Source of the DNA: Seminavis robusta
Taxonomy: Eukaryota; Bacillariophyta; Bacillariophyceae; Naviculales; Naviculaceae
Length of the DNA stretch: 64,000 nucleotides
Assembly (NCBI GenBank): GCA_903772945.1
Contig: CAICTM010000081.1
Coordinates: 62,001-126,000 of the forward strand
Direction of reading: 5' to 3'
The notes below the pieces were generated by a model. The model searched no databases and was not told the origin of the DNA. It saw nothing but the letters and a program-made list of their open reading frames with translations. Shown in pieces: positions 32,869 to 44,030 of this stretch. Positions within the stretch are counted from its first letter, which is position 1, and every line of letters begins with the position of its first letter. The position numbers and the translations under genes are program-made.

Positions 32869-34431
32869 ATGGTGCTCCCCAATGCATCCAATGGAGGAGG
32901 ATCCTCTACTATTCCCGCTCTCAATACATCCTCTAAAAACTCTACTAGTAGTAGCTGGTGTGCACGATGCTGTCTGTTATGTCAAAAACGAAACTTGATT
33001 CTACTATGCCTTTTCATCATGTGCGCCTGTGTGGTACTGCCTCAAAGAGATGCAACATCTACTATAACGATGGGAGGATCCAAACAAGTCAAGCAAAAGC
33101 AAAAGAAGAAGAAATCCCCACACGACCTTGTGGAACCACCGAAAGAGCCGTACCATCTGCGAGACGACGGATTTCGGACGTGTCAAGCATTCGCCGATGG
33201 CAATATTCCTCCCGTGGGACAACCACGGGTACACTTATCCAGAGATGTGGCGCCGTTGGAAATCCCCTATCAATGTGCCGGTCCTGCCTATGACAAATTT
33301 GGTAACGATTTGCAGGAACTAATAGATATGAAGGCCGCACGGACTACATCCACCAGCAGTTCTCGCTTGTGGGGTCGTCGCTCGACACCCATCCCGACGC
33401 ACGCGGCCATTGCCGCCAGTGACACGCCACCCACATTCATTTTGTTTTGGGGATCCACGCAGTTGCGACAAATCGTCGCCGCTCTGTTGTGTCAATACTC
33501 CGAATGGGTTATATCCGTGCGACACATTTACGCATCCCGACAACCATCGACCAAAAGTCATGCCTGGCAAATTATATTGCATCCCAACATTCACATGTTT
33601 GTCGTCATCAATCCACCCTTTGTGTACCTCAATGATAAGTGGCAAGACTTGTTGGAACGACACATTCTCAACATGCCATTGGCCATGATGGATATGGTCG
33701 TCATGTCCAAATTCTTTCGGTATGCGCCAAAATATGGCGTGGCATTGGAAGAATTCTGGATGGATTTTGAAGATGATTGGACGGTGCCCGATACCGTTAA
33801 TGAGGAGCCCATTGATTTGGTCGATTTGTTACTGCCATCCGACCACACCGAAGGAGGGATTGCGTATGAAGGACCCATTCTCTATGTGAGCTGGTTTGCA
33901 CCCTATGGAACAAAAGAGTATAATCGAGTGGTAGAGGTCATTGATGCGTTAAAGGAGGGACGACCACTGCCAGCAGATGCCACGAGAGACAATCACAAAA
34001 TGGCACAATTGGAACATGCCTATCAAAAACCACAAGCCGAACAGCACGAGGGGTTGACGGAAGAAGCGGAAGAACGACTCGCTCACAAAGTGGCGCCACC
34101 CCGTACTACTACAAAGAAAACCAGCACCAAAAAGAAGAAAAAGAAAGTAGGACATGGAGGACAACGACGGTTGGAAGAAGAAGAAGAAGAGCAGACAACA
34201 ACACTTGCCAAACGCACCAATCTAATGGCCATTGATGCTCGCAAGTATGTGGAGGTACTGGGGGAATGTGCGACTTCCACTATTGAGAATGTGGGCACTT
34301 GTCTGACAGACACCAAACATGAGCTGTATAGCAAAGGACCCAGATGTTTTGGTGACAAAGGTGGACATGCGGATTTAGTAGCATGGGATATCATTGAAGC
34401 AATCTATAGTTTGATATGGAGGAAGCATTAA
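32869..34431 (+). CDS. Type II membrane protein, possibly SGNH/PC-esterase-like
   Basis: Single exon, 520 residues from the preferred ATG at 32869; an in-frame ATG at 32710 lies inside the divergent neighbour's leader. A cytoplasmic start with cysteines (SSWCARCCLLC) precedes one membrane segment (NLILLCLFIMCACVVLP), then a Lys-rich stem, an arrangement typical of Golgi enzymes. The lumenal part has FILFWGSTQLRQIVAALLCQ, which resembles the G-x-S-x-x-R block of SGNH/PC-esterase-type acyltransferases (with T for H), and a C-terminal GGHADLVAWDI that could hold the catalytic Asp/His. A basic/acidic low-complexity insert lies at about residues 430-465. The enzymatic call is inference; the membrane topology is clearer. 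It may be a polysaccharide-modifying enzyme of the secretory path. Confidence 0.72.
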   Translation: MVLPNASNGGGSSTIPALNTSSKNSTSSSWCARCCLLCQKRNLILLCLFIMCACVVLPQRDATSTITMGGSKQVKQKQKKKKSPHDLVEPPKEPYHLRDDGFRTCQAFADGNIPPVGQPRVHLSRDVAPLEIPYQCAGPAYDKFGNDLQELIDMKAARTTSTSSSRLWGRRSTPIPTHAAIAASDTPPTFILFWGSTQLRQIVAALLCQYSEWVISVRHIYASRQPSTKSHAWQIILHPNIHMFVVINPPFVYLNDKWQDLLERHILNMPLAMMDMVVMSKFFRYAPKYGVALEEFWMDFEDDWTVPDTVNEEPIDLVDLLLPSDHTEGGIAYEGPILYVSWFAPYGTKEYNRVVEVIDALKEGRPLPADATRDNHKMAQLEHAYQKPQAEQHEGLTEEAEERLAHKVAPPRTTTKKTSTKKKKKKVGHGGQRRLEEEEEEQTTTLAKRTNLMAIDARKYVEVLGECATSTIENVGTCLTDTKHELYSKGPRCFGDKGGHADLVAWDIIEAIYSLIWRKH

Positions 34432-34720
34432 AGAAATGGTGGTGGAAGTTCATAAGTGCAACTTTCCTCTAGAACGAGAGAGCACACATCATGCCAAGCT
34501 CTTTCCTTCTACCTGGGCTAGGTAGAGATGGGCTTTATCGAGGGCAGCACTTGCCTCACACTCCGAGAATTACGATGTTACCAGGCAAGGCGTGGGAATT
34601 GAACGGGGTTTGAATCAAATCTGGGCGGAAGGAGGGTCGCACCTCTGCGCTTTTTTAAATAAAACGGCCCCACAACAAATCTTCTGACCCGTTTTCCCCA
34701 CACAGCTTAAGTCTAGCCCA
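34432..34720. other. Downstream flank without genes
   Basis: No gene or RNA can be supported here. It leads into the tandemly repeated DNA at 34721. Confidence 0.4.
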
Positions 34721-35024
34721 AACGAGGCACTCAATGTCCACTATACCTTCAGGCTAACCTTGCGGTCGCACATACTGTACTGAACTTGTATCATCTGAGA
34801 TAGTCTTTCCTCCGCGAAACCTTCCCAAGTATCGGTAGAGGTCACATCAGGCAGGGCCAGCAATAGACAACCACGTAGCATCGTCAGCACGCCATGGTGT
34901 AAACCAACTCTTCTGTCAGTGGCTTTCAAAAGGTCTGCTCGTTCTGCTGAATAGACTGATGTCTGCGCCTACGATGTGCCTCCATAGCTGGCAGAAGAGG
35001 TACGGTACGGGTGAGACTGCCGAC
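34721..35024. repeat. Diverged tandem repeat, copy 1
   Basis: Shares the ordered blocks AACGAGGCACTC, GACAACNACG, CATGGTNTNAAC, TTCAAAA, CGTTCTGCTGAA, CTACGATGTGCCTCCATA and GAAGAGGTNCGGT with the next unit. Neither copy has a convincing coding frame. Confidence 0.65.
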
Positions 35025-35252
35025 GGCAACGAGGCACTCTATGATACCTATCTTTGGGCTGACCTTGCGGTGAACTTGCTAGCACTAGACAACTACGCAG
35101 CCAGAACGTCATGGTATGAACGAAGTCTTCGGTAGATTTCAAAAAACTGCCCGTTCTGCTGAAAGAGATGGACGAATGGAATGGCTCGAGTCAGTCGTAG
35201 CTACGATGTGCCTCCATACGGTGGGCGAAGAGGTGCGGTCTGACAACGGCCA
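35025..35252. repeat. Diverged tandem repeat, copy 2
   Basis: Immediately follows copy 1, with the same ordered blocks but about 75 bp shorter. The 89-residue frame at 35116-35385 covers part of it and is not accepted as a gene. Confidence 0.65.
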
Positions 35253-36920
35253 CGAAAGGCGGGAAGACTTGGCGTCCTCACCCCCTGCCTCCCTCTCAAT
35301 CGGTGTCTTCATGCTGCAGCCTTTTCCTCCTCCGTTTTCCAGATGGATTACCAACATTTTGATCAAGACGAGCTTGCCAGACTGAATTTGCGTTCTGGTG
35401 CGCCAGATAGCGCGCTCGTAGCGCCGCTTCCTCCATGTGCCAGATGATCAACACTTCTAATTCTTATCGAAGACGAGCTACCATAGGCGGTTTCTTCTGA
35501 GTTGTTTGGTTTCTTCCGAGTGGGAGTCAACCGCGGGTTGATCGCCAATGCAGGGAGTGGGCGGACAAGCTATTGTGCTTCCGTGGGATTCACGGAAGTC
35601 CTGGCTATGATGTGTGGATGAATGTTGCCCTTGCACCTCTAGCTAGAGCTCGATTGCGAAATGGACCAAGCTACTTTTGCACACGGATGATGCCCAGCCA
35701 AACCATCATTGGTAGCGTTGGAGGAGACGGTGGTACTTGTTGGCATACCGGTACCAGGTACGGTACAGCTCAGGCATATTGCTTACCAAAGCGAGCTCCT
35801 GAGCCAGGTGACGTACCGTATGCTTCTTTCGGTACCGTACGGTACCATGTACCATGTACCATACCAATGATACCGTCATACTTTCCACTCCCACGCCGTC
35901 GCCAGTGGCGACGGTGACATCACTGCTTCCGTGTCAGGGGAAAGCCGTGTGAATTTTCAACTGTGTGGGCGAAGGTTAGGGCTACGTAGCTCCCATGGTT
36001 CAAGGGAAGGCACAAGCTTTTGCCGGAATTGAAGCAGTGACTCACTCAGTCACGGCTTGTGACTGCTGAGTCACGCTATTTGTAAGAATTCTGACACGGT
36101 TACTGTGCAAGAAGAGAGTACACGGGTGGGTACTCCTCAGCTGCCGTGTGTCAGGTTCTTTTTATGCGTAAAAATGTTGATTTGATTTTTCAATGGGAAA
36201 ATATTGGAAATGTCTCTTGAAATATGCTCTAAAATTAGGAATGTTCAAAATGGCTGAGTTTTGGCTGAGTTTTGGCTGAGATAGGGGCATTATGAAAAGA
36301 TATGGTCACTTGGGTTAGCAAACCAAGGTGAAACCATGCAGTAGAATTCTATTTTTTAAGGCTACTCTGAGTATGACTTGTCCAGCGTGCCGCTACCTTG
36401 CCTAATAACTAAACCGTAACAAAGCAAGGTAAAACCACTTTGTGGCTTGTCCATGTTGGAGCTTCACTGATGAAAAGCTACATGTTGATTTTCGATTTCG
36501 ACCTTCCCTCTCCTCTCTGATGACATCCTCTTCTGATTGACTTACCAAACACACGGTATGCCACCTTGAAATTGCACCACTCACCACTTTCTCCTCAATG
36601 TTTATTTAAGGGTCACTCCCAAATCCTTTTTGTGGACAAAGCAACCAAACCAAGCGAAGAAGCACACTCCAAAACTCGATCATCAGCACAATTGCAAACT
36701 GGAACAACCAACCACAACGAAACATTAGTGTCTCGTGGGTGTTTCTCATTCACAGCACAACACAAAAGTAAAAGGCTGTGGCCATTTTTGATTACGAACA
36801 AAAGCGAAGCGGCAGCAGGACATCTTGAGAGTGTCTTTGTGTTTGTTGTCATAGAACGCGAAGCTCAATCCAATCAATCCAATCAATCAATCAAACTAAG
36901 AAGTAACAACCAACTGAGGT
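35253..36920. other. Gene-poor, repeat-bearing interval
   Basis: Contains GTACC/GGTAC-rich DNA (35740-35872), inverted CCGTGTCAG/CTGACACGG words (35929 and 36091) and GTGACT/AGTCAC inverted words (36040-36075). A threefold TTGGCTGAGTT repeat lies at 36250-36280 and an AATC-type repeat at 36870-36895. I see no gene with support. Confidence 0.45.
36250..36280. repeat. Three 11-bp tandem units (GGCTGAGTTTT)
   Basis: GGCTGAG is repeated three times with TTTT spacers, inside AT-rich intergenic DNA. No coding or structural role is evident. Confidence 0.7.
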
Positions 36921-37997
36921 ATGCTAGTATCGGTCTCGGCTCGCACCACCCAACAAATCCTGCTTCGATCCTTCCAAGCAGGTAGCCATGGCAGCCACAA
37001 CAATGGCGGTTCCAAGATAGCGGCACGGCTCTTCTACAGCACTTGTGTTCGCGCCCGTGGAGCTGCACAACGACGCCCCACAGTAAGAGGCGAAGCCGTA
37101 GCCTTTCACGTCAAAGACCTCGACCATATCAACCGCACCCGCCCACTGGTCCACCATGCACCCGCCGCAGCACTGCAATACGACGATGACTACGACTACC
37201 TCGATGACGAAGAGGACCGCCCGGCACGCCAGTATGACTCGGATCTCATTGTGGTCTTGGACATGGACGAGTGTCTCATTCACTCGCAGTTCTTGACCAA
37301 CAATCCCGGCGCCAAGTTCTACGCGCATCAAGTGGCTCGCAACTCCAACAGTGCCAATGAAGGCGCTTCCGGACGAGTTGACTCGTTCCGCTTTCATTTG
37401 CCCGACGGTGATCTAGTCCAAGTCAACAAGCGACCCTTTTTGGAAGACTTTTTGCAGGCCGTCACGGACAAGTACGAGACACACATTTACACGGCCGCCA
37501 TGAAAGTCTACGCCGAACCCATTCTCGACAAGCTCGATCCCAATGGTGATCGATTCGCACGACGATTCTATCGGGAGTCTTGTGATTTGGACACCAACAT
37601 GGGCGCCTTTGTCAAGAACCTCAACTCGTTGCCGCTCAAGACCAAACAGAACGAGAGCAACAAGACGACGACGGGACTGACCTATGAGGAATACATTGCA
37701 TCGACAAAGAACAACACCAGCGCCGACCCTCATCATCACCTACGACGCGTCGTACTCGTAGACAACAACCCATTGTCATTTTTGGCCAATCCTACCAATG
37801 GAATTTTGGTTTCGTCCTTTTACAACGACCCCGCCGACAAGACACTACCTGCTGTACTCGACCTACTTGAAGAACTCGAGCCTTTGGAAGACGTTCGTCC
37901 GACACTCGATGCCCGCTTTGGACTCAAGGCGGCACTCTCGGAGATTCAAGGAAATCGTCGACAGCAACAGCAGAAAAAGTGGACCGCGGGCAAGTAG
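36921..37997 (+). CDS. FCP1/NIF-type HAD phosphatase, probably organellar
   Basis: Single exon, 358 residues. The catalytic HAD signature is VVLDMDECLIHS (residues about 110-121; the first Asp is the nucleophile), followed by VNKRPFLEDFL, THIYTAA and LVDNNPLSF, the ordered motifs of NLI-interacting-factor-like (FCP1/SCP, TIM50-type) domains. Members dephosphorylate Ser/Thr proteins such as the RNA polymerase II tail, or, as TIM50, serve in mitochondrial import. The N-terminus (MLVSVSARTTQQILLRSFQA) is basic with no acids, like a mitochondrial presequence. I therefore lean to a mitochondrial phosphatase or TIM50 relative, but the preserved DMDEC motif favours catalysis. A Gln/Lys tail ends the protein. 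Confidence 0.88.
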   Translation: MLVSVSARTTQQILLRSFQAGSHGSHNNGGSKIAARLFYSTCVRARGAAQRRPTVRGEAVAFHVKDLDHINRTRPLVHHAPAAALQYDDDYDYLDDEEDRPARQYDSDLIVVLDMDECLIHSQFLTNNPGAKFYAHQVARNSNSANEGASGRVDSFRFHLPDGDLVQVNKRPFLEDFLQAVTDKYETHIYTAAMKVYAEPILDKLDPNGDRFARRFYRESCDLDTNMGAFVKNLNSLPLKTKQNESNKTTTGLTYEEYIASTKNNTSADPHHHLRRVVLVDNNPLSFLANPTNGILVSSFYNDPADKTLPAVLDLLEELEPLEDVRPTLDARFGLKAALSEIQGNRRQQQQKKWTAGK

Positions 37998-39092
37998 TAG
38001 TGGAACGAACGAAACGAACGCTTTTTTGTTTTGAAAGCTCTTTTGAACACTCTTTTTTTGCACACAGAGAGAACCACCACCTACCAACCGCACTCTCTTT
38101 TGGCCTATCTACCTACCTACCTTTTTGCATATCTACCTACATATTATTACCTTTCGCACGCACACACCGCAATAGCTTTTTCCCTTGCATACACACACGC
38201 ACAAAAACACATTATGGAACTTTTGACGCAGCCACGACCACGCACACCCCCCCAAGTTTTGAACGCTTACTTTCTTTGTTGATGGTCGTGGACCTAGCCA
38301 GAGTTGTCCTTTGCTAGCTAATCAAAAGAAACAGTCCTGTTAGTAGTTCCATTTACATTTACATCATTGCCACTACTACTAGCTGCTTTACCCACACCTT
38401 CCAATATCTAGCTAGCTAGTGGAGGCAGCTCCTCGAGAAGGTCGTACAGCTATCTTCGGATTGAGCAATGATGTTCGCTTTGCGCTTGACATCCTCATTC
38501 GCCTGACCTGGTGGGAGCCTATATTTATCAAATGCAGCAAACAGTGCGAGTGCTAAAGCCAAAAGCGAAGCGGTCATTGACTGTCACTCGGCAACGCCCA
38601 GTCATCAGTAACATCCAATGATGCGTCGCAATTGCAGGGACCGTACCAATGTATGTTACCGCCAAAAACCTACCAGCCCGTGCCGCTCCCCAGTTGTCAC
38701 AGATGACCAACGCAAGTGCACGTGCCGGATTCGGATAAAAGAATGTAGCTTTTTCATTGCCAGGAGGGTGGCTCCTTTCCGTCGATAGAAACTACCAGCT
38801 AGCTAGTGCTACGCTTGAATTGGATCTACTTCCGCGCGTCATGCTTGCCTGGCTGCGGTTGCTTGATGATACTTGTTTTGGGTTGGCTACCGGTGGGTTA
38901 TAACGAAAACTATAGTTCCTAAAGATCCTCTGAATATCTCCATTTGACTGAAGTGGTGCAAACTAAATCATGATGGGGCAGCCTGAGTTTGATTCCATCC
39001 CCATCTCATGATTGAGAAATAGGCTTGGCTCTGAGCTTGCAATTGACTACACAGTCCCGTTGTTGCAACAGACACATCATGAACAGGTCAGG
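37998..39092. other. Interval without a supportable gene
   Basis: Holds CACACGCACA-type and ACCTACCTACC low-complexity runs (38105-38200) downstream of the phosphatase gene and GCTAGCTAG at 38408. No gene is visible. Confidence 0.45.
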
Positions 39093-40779
39093 TTAGAACC
39101 TTCTTCTTTCAAGCCAAGCCAAATATACACGTGTTCTGTTGTTGTGGCGGCAGTACTTACCTAGCTTAACGGAATAGAAGCATTCACTTTGACCTGGCTC
39201 ATCAACAGTCAACTCAAATTGGGAAATGATGCGAGGAAGAATGCAATTCACTTCAGCATTTGCCAAGGACTGGCCTACACAGTTCTGGCGTCCTGCTCCA
39301 AAGGGCAAAAAAGCTTGATTCATTTCCGGTGTGGCCTTCTCCCAGCGGGCAGGAATAAACTGGTCATAATCCTTGCCAAAGACAGAAGGGTCGCGCATCA
39401 TGATCATGTAGGCCATTTGGGTAATGCTGCCAGCAGGGATGAGTTTGCCATCCATGGTTACAAAGTCCTTTCCAGTAACCCGCATGGTTCCAGCAGCAGA
39501 CACTGGGTGCAAGCGCATGCTTTCACGGATAGTGTTGCGGACGCTTTCAAGCTGGTGGGGTGCTTGGAGGTCATCTTCACGGATAGAACGCCTGAGTGCT
39601 TCCTGCTGCTGTGGGTTTTGAGCAAGTTCCTTAAGGGTAAAGGCCAATGTGTTTGCAGTTGTGTCATGGCCAACAAACAGCATCATGGTGACTACATATG
39701 CACATCCAAGGTAGATAGATAGGCAGGCCAAGATAATGATGGAATGAGAGGTGCATGATTTGGAAAGCAAATGGGCGCCTCTACAAGTGAACAAGTTACT
39801 TACTGTCAGCAGCTCGCTCTGCATCATTCTCGTAAGCCTGGTTGCACATGATGAGGTTCATGATGGTCCCTTCAGTAGGGTTGTCTAGCTTCTTGTATGC
39901 CTCAATAATCTTGAAGCTCAGGTTTTGAATCCGTGTAGCCGCCAACCGAGCTCGGCGATGAGCTGGAAGTACCCTTCCAAGGACTCTACGCCAGGGCTGG
40001 AAAAGGGCCTTGAACAAAAACTCAAGCAATACAATATCCATGTCATGCTTGAACATCTTAACTTCATCAGGAGAGATTGTATACTCAAAAGCAGTTTCAC
40101 AAACGGCAACTAGAAGCATATCAAGCATTTCATCCCCCACATCAAAGGACTTTCCCTTGTCAATGAGGAGTTTCAATCTTTCTTCAATCCATTTATCACA
40201 CTTGGCCACAGCAACTGCATTCATCCGTTGAACATGGCTAGAGGAGAAGGCTGGAGTAACACCCTTGCGGCGTACATGCCAGAATGGCCCATTGGTTGAA
40301 GCAAAGGAACGGGCCCCATTGGTAATGTAGTCGGATGAGGCTGAACATAACAACAAGAGATGTGAAGGCTCAGCAACATTGAAACATGATTTTTAAGAGT
40401 AGAGGTATGATCGCTTTAGTCTGTCTCAAAGTTTCTTACCGGTGATTGAAGCAGGCCTCTCAGTTTTCTTGTCAGCAAGAATAGTTCGAGCCAACTTGGC
40501 ATCACCAACCACCACAAACATGGGCCCCCAGAGGAACTGTAGAGGCAAACGGAAGACAGACACCCCTATTGACTGGGCAGTTCTGAAGATGAACCATGGA
40601 TTGTCGGCTGATGCCAATGCTGCTATTGTTTTCAAGGTGCCGGTTGGGGCCATGGTAGGAAACTTTTTGGCACATTTTTTAGGGTGGATCCAACGATACA
40701 CACCAATAGAGAGCACGAGCAACAGTGCAGCAAATGCTGCAGCTCGTGTCCAGTTTTCAAAGAGTTCAATCAGGAGCAT
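39093..40779 (-). CDS. Cytochrome P450 monooxygenase
   Basis: Three exons join in frame: 40440-40779, 39804-40340 and 39093-39690. The ATG at 40779 (MLLIELFENW) puts a membrane anchor (AAFAALLLVLSIGVYRW) at the N-terminus, usual for ER P450s. Oxygen-binding helix I reads LFVGHDTTANT, helix K has ESMRLHP (ExxR), and the haem loop is FGAGRQNCVGQSLA with the Cys ligand. The helix I and helix K patterns are CYP4-clan-like; the substrate cannot be told. The last exon may not be complete. A GTAAGT donor occurs inside LGKYC (about 39156), and splicing to an acceptor near 39100 would replace the tail YCRHNNRTRVYLAW with a few residues ending before 39075. I annotate the unspliced end. Family assignment is secure. 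Confidence 0.93.
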
Positions 40780-42228
40780 CGTTTCGAGGTAGCGGTAGGC
40801 AATTATATGACATAGTTCAATTCCAGAGGCTTGCTGCTTGGATCGAGGCAACTGACCCTGGGAACTCAGATACTGGATTGCCATTTGAATGTTCGAGAAG
40901 CCAAGTAAATTTACTCCAGCCAGGATGTCGAGTTGAGGTAAAATGATTTTAAATACAACTATAACTTTGAAAGAGTCAGTAGTAGCCTTGTCCTTATATT
41001 TACCAGAACTACCTGAGCTTTCATTCCTGTGCATTCTTGAACTTTATCGAATACTCCAGTACCTGGTACAGTACTAGCCACAACCAGGTATGCATACTAA
41101 TAGCTAGTACCGGTAGCTGGATACTGGGGACTGGCGTTGTCATAGATTAGCATGCAAGCATCTGTCGGAAAAACATGGTCCCTTTGCCTCCCCTAAATCG
41201 TAATAACAGATGGCTTAGTCAGAGGTCGAAACTGCTTGTCCGTGGCATCAACCTTTCCCAATGGCATCAACCTTTGATTCCCCACGCTGAACAAGTCTGC
41301 CCGGGCTTCCGCTTCAGATCCTGTTATTGGAACCAAGTTGCGGTGCTCGTCGCTCCGCGTTTTCCACGCTGTGGGTTGACTGGGATAGAGCCATGCATAG
41401 AGTGGAGTGCCCGTGGTGGAGCCAGTTCAAACGCGGTCCCGCAGACCAGCACAGCAGCACATCCATAGACCAGATCAGGAATTGTCGGGGCTGGCCTGAC
41501 AAGATCAACCTTGAAACTCTCTTGGCACTCCCCTATCAAATCCATCATCGTCGTCGTCGGGTCATGTCGTCTGAGCTTGCCGGTACTGCTCCCGGTACTG
41601 AAGCTGGCTGAGCCCGCAATCGATACTCCTACACAGAAAATTTCGCTGGCTCTTGACATCAATGCTTTCTTTGAGCATGAGGAAATTTGGTGTAACGAGA
41701 TTCTTCCATTCGTTGGCATGGTAGCCTTTGTTGGTGCATTCAGCAAGAAGAGGATGCATCAAATCTACAACAAAGAAATTTTGATTCAGTGCCGGAAGAG
41801 AATCTTCCATGTACAGTCGTACTGGTATGCATCAGACGATTTTTTGTACTTGGATAGATAAAAGGACATGCATATATGCAGCTGAAAAAGGATAAGCGAT
41901 CTGTTCTCTAGCTAGCTAGTATGAAGAGCAGTTTCAAAATGGCAAACTGGAAGCTCTGAGTGACCATACTCTGACGACTCGACTCGACTCATGGCATGAG
42001 CCCACTTGACTTCTAAGAGTGATCGTGAGAGAACAGACATGCCTGGCAGCGTTGAGTTCCCGTAGAAGGTTCAACAACCAAACCAGTACTGTAAGCTGTG
42101 CTGGGTAAGCGTATCATCACATAATATCTGCATGGCAAACTTGTGACTTGTCTACGTCCTCCACTGTATCTCCACTGCACTAACTAACATACAGAACCAA
42201 AGAACCACGTTTTTGGTGGTTCAGGATG
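40780..42228. other. Interval without a confident gene
   Basis: Upstream of the P450 gene. Overlapping frames on both strands at 41320-41860 (for example a minus-strand frame with PDLVYGCAAVLVCGTAFELA) lack a paralogue or domain and remain undecided. GGCATCAACCTTTCCC-like words repeat at about 41248 and 41264. GCTAGCTAG motifs lie near 41908. Confidence 0.35.
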
Positions 42229-43524
42229 TTATTGCGCCGCGATCCCTGAGGGCCCGAAGTTGAGAAGGCCCAGTGTTGCGGAAAAGAAAGAGAAGAAAAT
42301 AGATGAAATGCCCAATGGAATGGATCCAACGCTGTAAAAGTAGACTGCACAGGAAGCAAGCAGCAAGAAGCGAGTGAGCTACATCGTTCCATCAAACCTG
42401 CTTTCACTGATCAACACCATACATCAATGAATCACGTCGTTAGTCAGTCAAGTCAAACTTACCCCCCATTACACCGAGTACATAAGATGTCAGTACATTT
42501 AATTCAATGAAAGTCGACGCAGCCAGCACTTTTCGGTCTGATTATTTGACCAGCCAAGAAGAATCGAATGAATCAAGAAGCGAATCAAGCAAGATAGATA
42601 CGGTTGGATGAGCCGACCCGATCAAAAAGTCCCCTTGCTTTTCCAAAACCAACACTACTACCGGTACGTACCTCCACCATCCTTGAGACAAAGAAGAACT
42701 CCAAATAACGTAGAATACAGAGAAAACCGGAACATGTTTGTGGAGAGAGCTGCAGCCGTGATGGTACCACCAGAGCGCAGCAAGTTGTAGGCACTCGTGG
42801 CTTCGACAATTCCAAAGGCACCCACCATCCACGTGGCCACGAGGTAGACACATCCCGCCAATCCCTTATTGGAAACGAGTAGCCCAGCGGATGAATTCAC
42901 AGTGGAGAACAAGTCCTGTATGGGATGTCTCTCCTTGGAAGCACCAAATGCCCATGCTTTCAGGCTATTGACCACTGTAATGGCGGCGGCCACCAGTACC
43001 CATGGACTACTCGTCATCATGACCGCCTTGAGTTGACTTTTGTGAATCCACCAGGCACACCATAACCACAGTGATCCATAAAGCCCCAAGCTCAAGTTTA
43101 ATCGTTTGGAGGTTTCGGTATGGAGTCGGCCATTGACCGCGGCTCCTTCCAGGCAATAGGATACGCCAGCTGCCAATATGGGGCCAGCGGCCATGTAACA
43201 GGCCAGTGGCAATGCCATTTTGTGGGAGCCAACCATCATGAAGGCACACCCCATGAAAATGAGTGCTCCCACGCGGTATCCCAACATGGTCAAAATCTTG
43301 CTGGCTTCGACTGGATCCACAACAGTATCATTATCATCCGAGGTTGTCATGTCGATGCGAGCAACGGGTGGGGAACTGTCAATTTTTGGGTAGGATGGAT
43401 CATGGTATTGTCGAAACGAGGATGCTCGATTATTAGGATTATGCACCAACCTAGTAGTGGAGAGCGGCTGAAATCCTTTAACAGCCAGCCACAGTGACAA
43501 GAAGACGACCGCAAACAGTTTCAT
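42229..43524 (-). CDS. Plastid-type multispan membrane protein (two exons)
   Basis: Exon 1 (42672-43524) starts MKLFAVVFLSLWLAVKGFQP, a signal peptide with a plastid-like GFQP site; the frame extends upstream to 43731, but the later ATG gives the leader. Splicing from GTACGT at 42671 to an acceptor (TGCTTCCTGTGCAG) at 42345-42346 continues in frame as VYFYSVGSIPLGISSIFFSF and ends GPSGIAAQ, completing a last membrane segment. Total 322 residues with about seven hydrophobic segments. The intron (327 bp) is longer than the others here, so another small exon could hide inside. I do not recognise the family. Confidence 0.72.
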
Positions 43525-44030
43525 GTTGGGTAGAACTGACTTGGCTTTTAGAATATTGTTGAAACCGATCGGCACAGCACTTGGAAGAGTCAAAGAACAA
43601 GAGAACCTGACTCTGTTGGAAGACAAAGCCAAAAGCAGTGTGAACCTAATAGACCACCAGCTACAAGAAGCTATCAATCTGCATTCAAAATATCTGTTGC
43701 CTGTTGTTCTCTCCGTCGCTCTCGGTCGCAAGGGTCAAAGCGTGTCAGTGTTCAACCCGTTCCCTACTGAGGGCAGTAGCATTAGGGTTTTGGATCCAAC
43801 GAAGATCCGCGACCGCCCAAAACCTGCAAATCTTTCAGTGGCCTTCCATGACTGTCATTGTCTAACTAAGCGGTGGTAGCTACCGGTGCTCTAGATTGTG
43901 AGATAGGAATAGACTACAGTACTGTTGTCCTTCCTTCTTGATTAGATTCCTCAGTCTCCAACTCGACTTGGGCACCGCGTGAGAAGATTAGATTTGGAGA
44001 GAATCCATTCGGTTTCCATTAAGATCAACG
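43525..44030. promoter_or_regulatory. Shared upstream region of a membrane-protein gene and the UGGT gene
   Basis: About 500 bp lies between divergent starts. A 118-residue frame at 43523-43879 lies here with no family support, so I treat the region as flanking DNA. Confidence 0.35.

Noticed and set aside
41324-41746. 140-residue minus-strand frame with a hydrophobic stretch
   Set aside because: Competing frames on both strands cover the same DNA, and I see no family match, so it cannot be decided.
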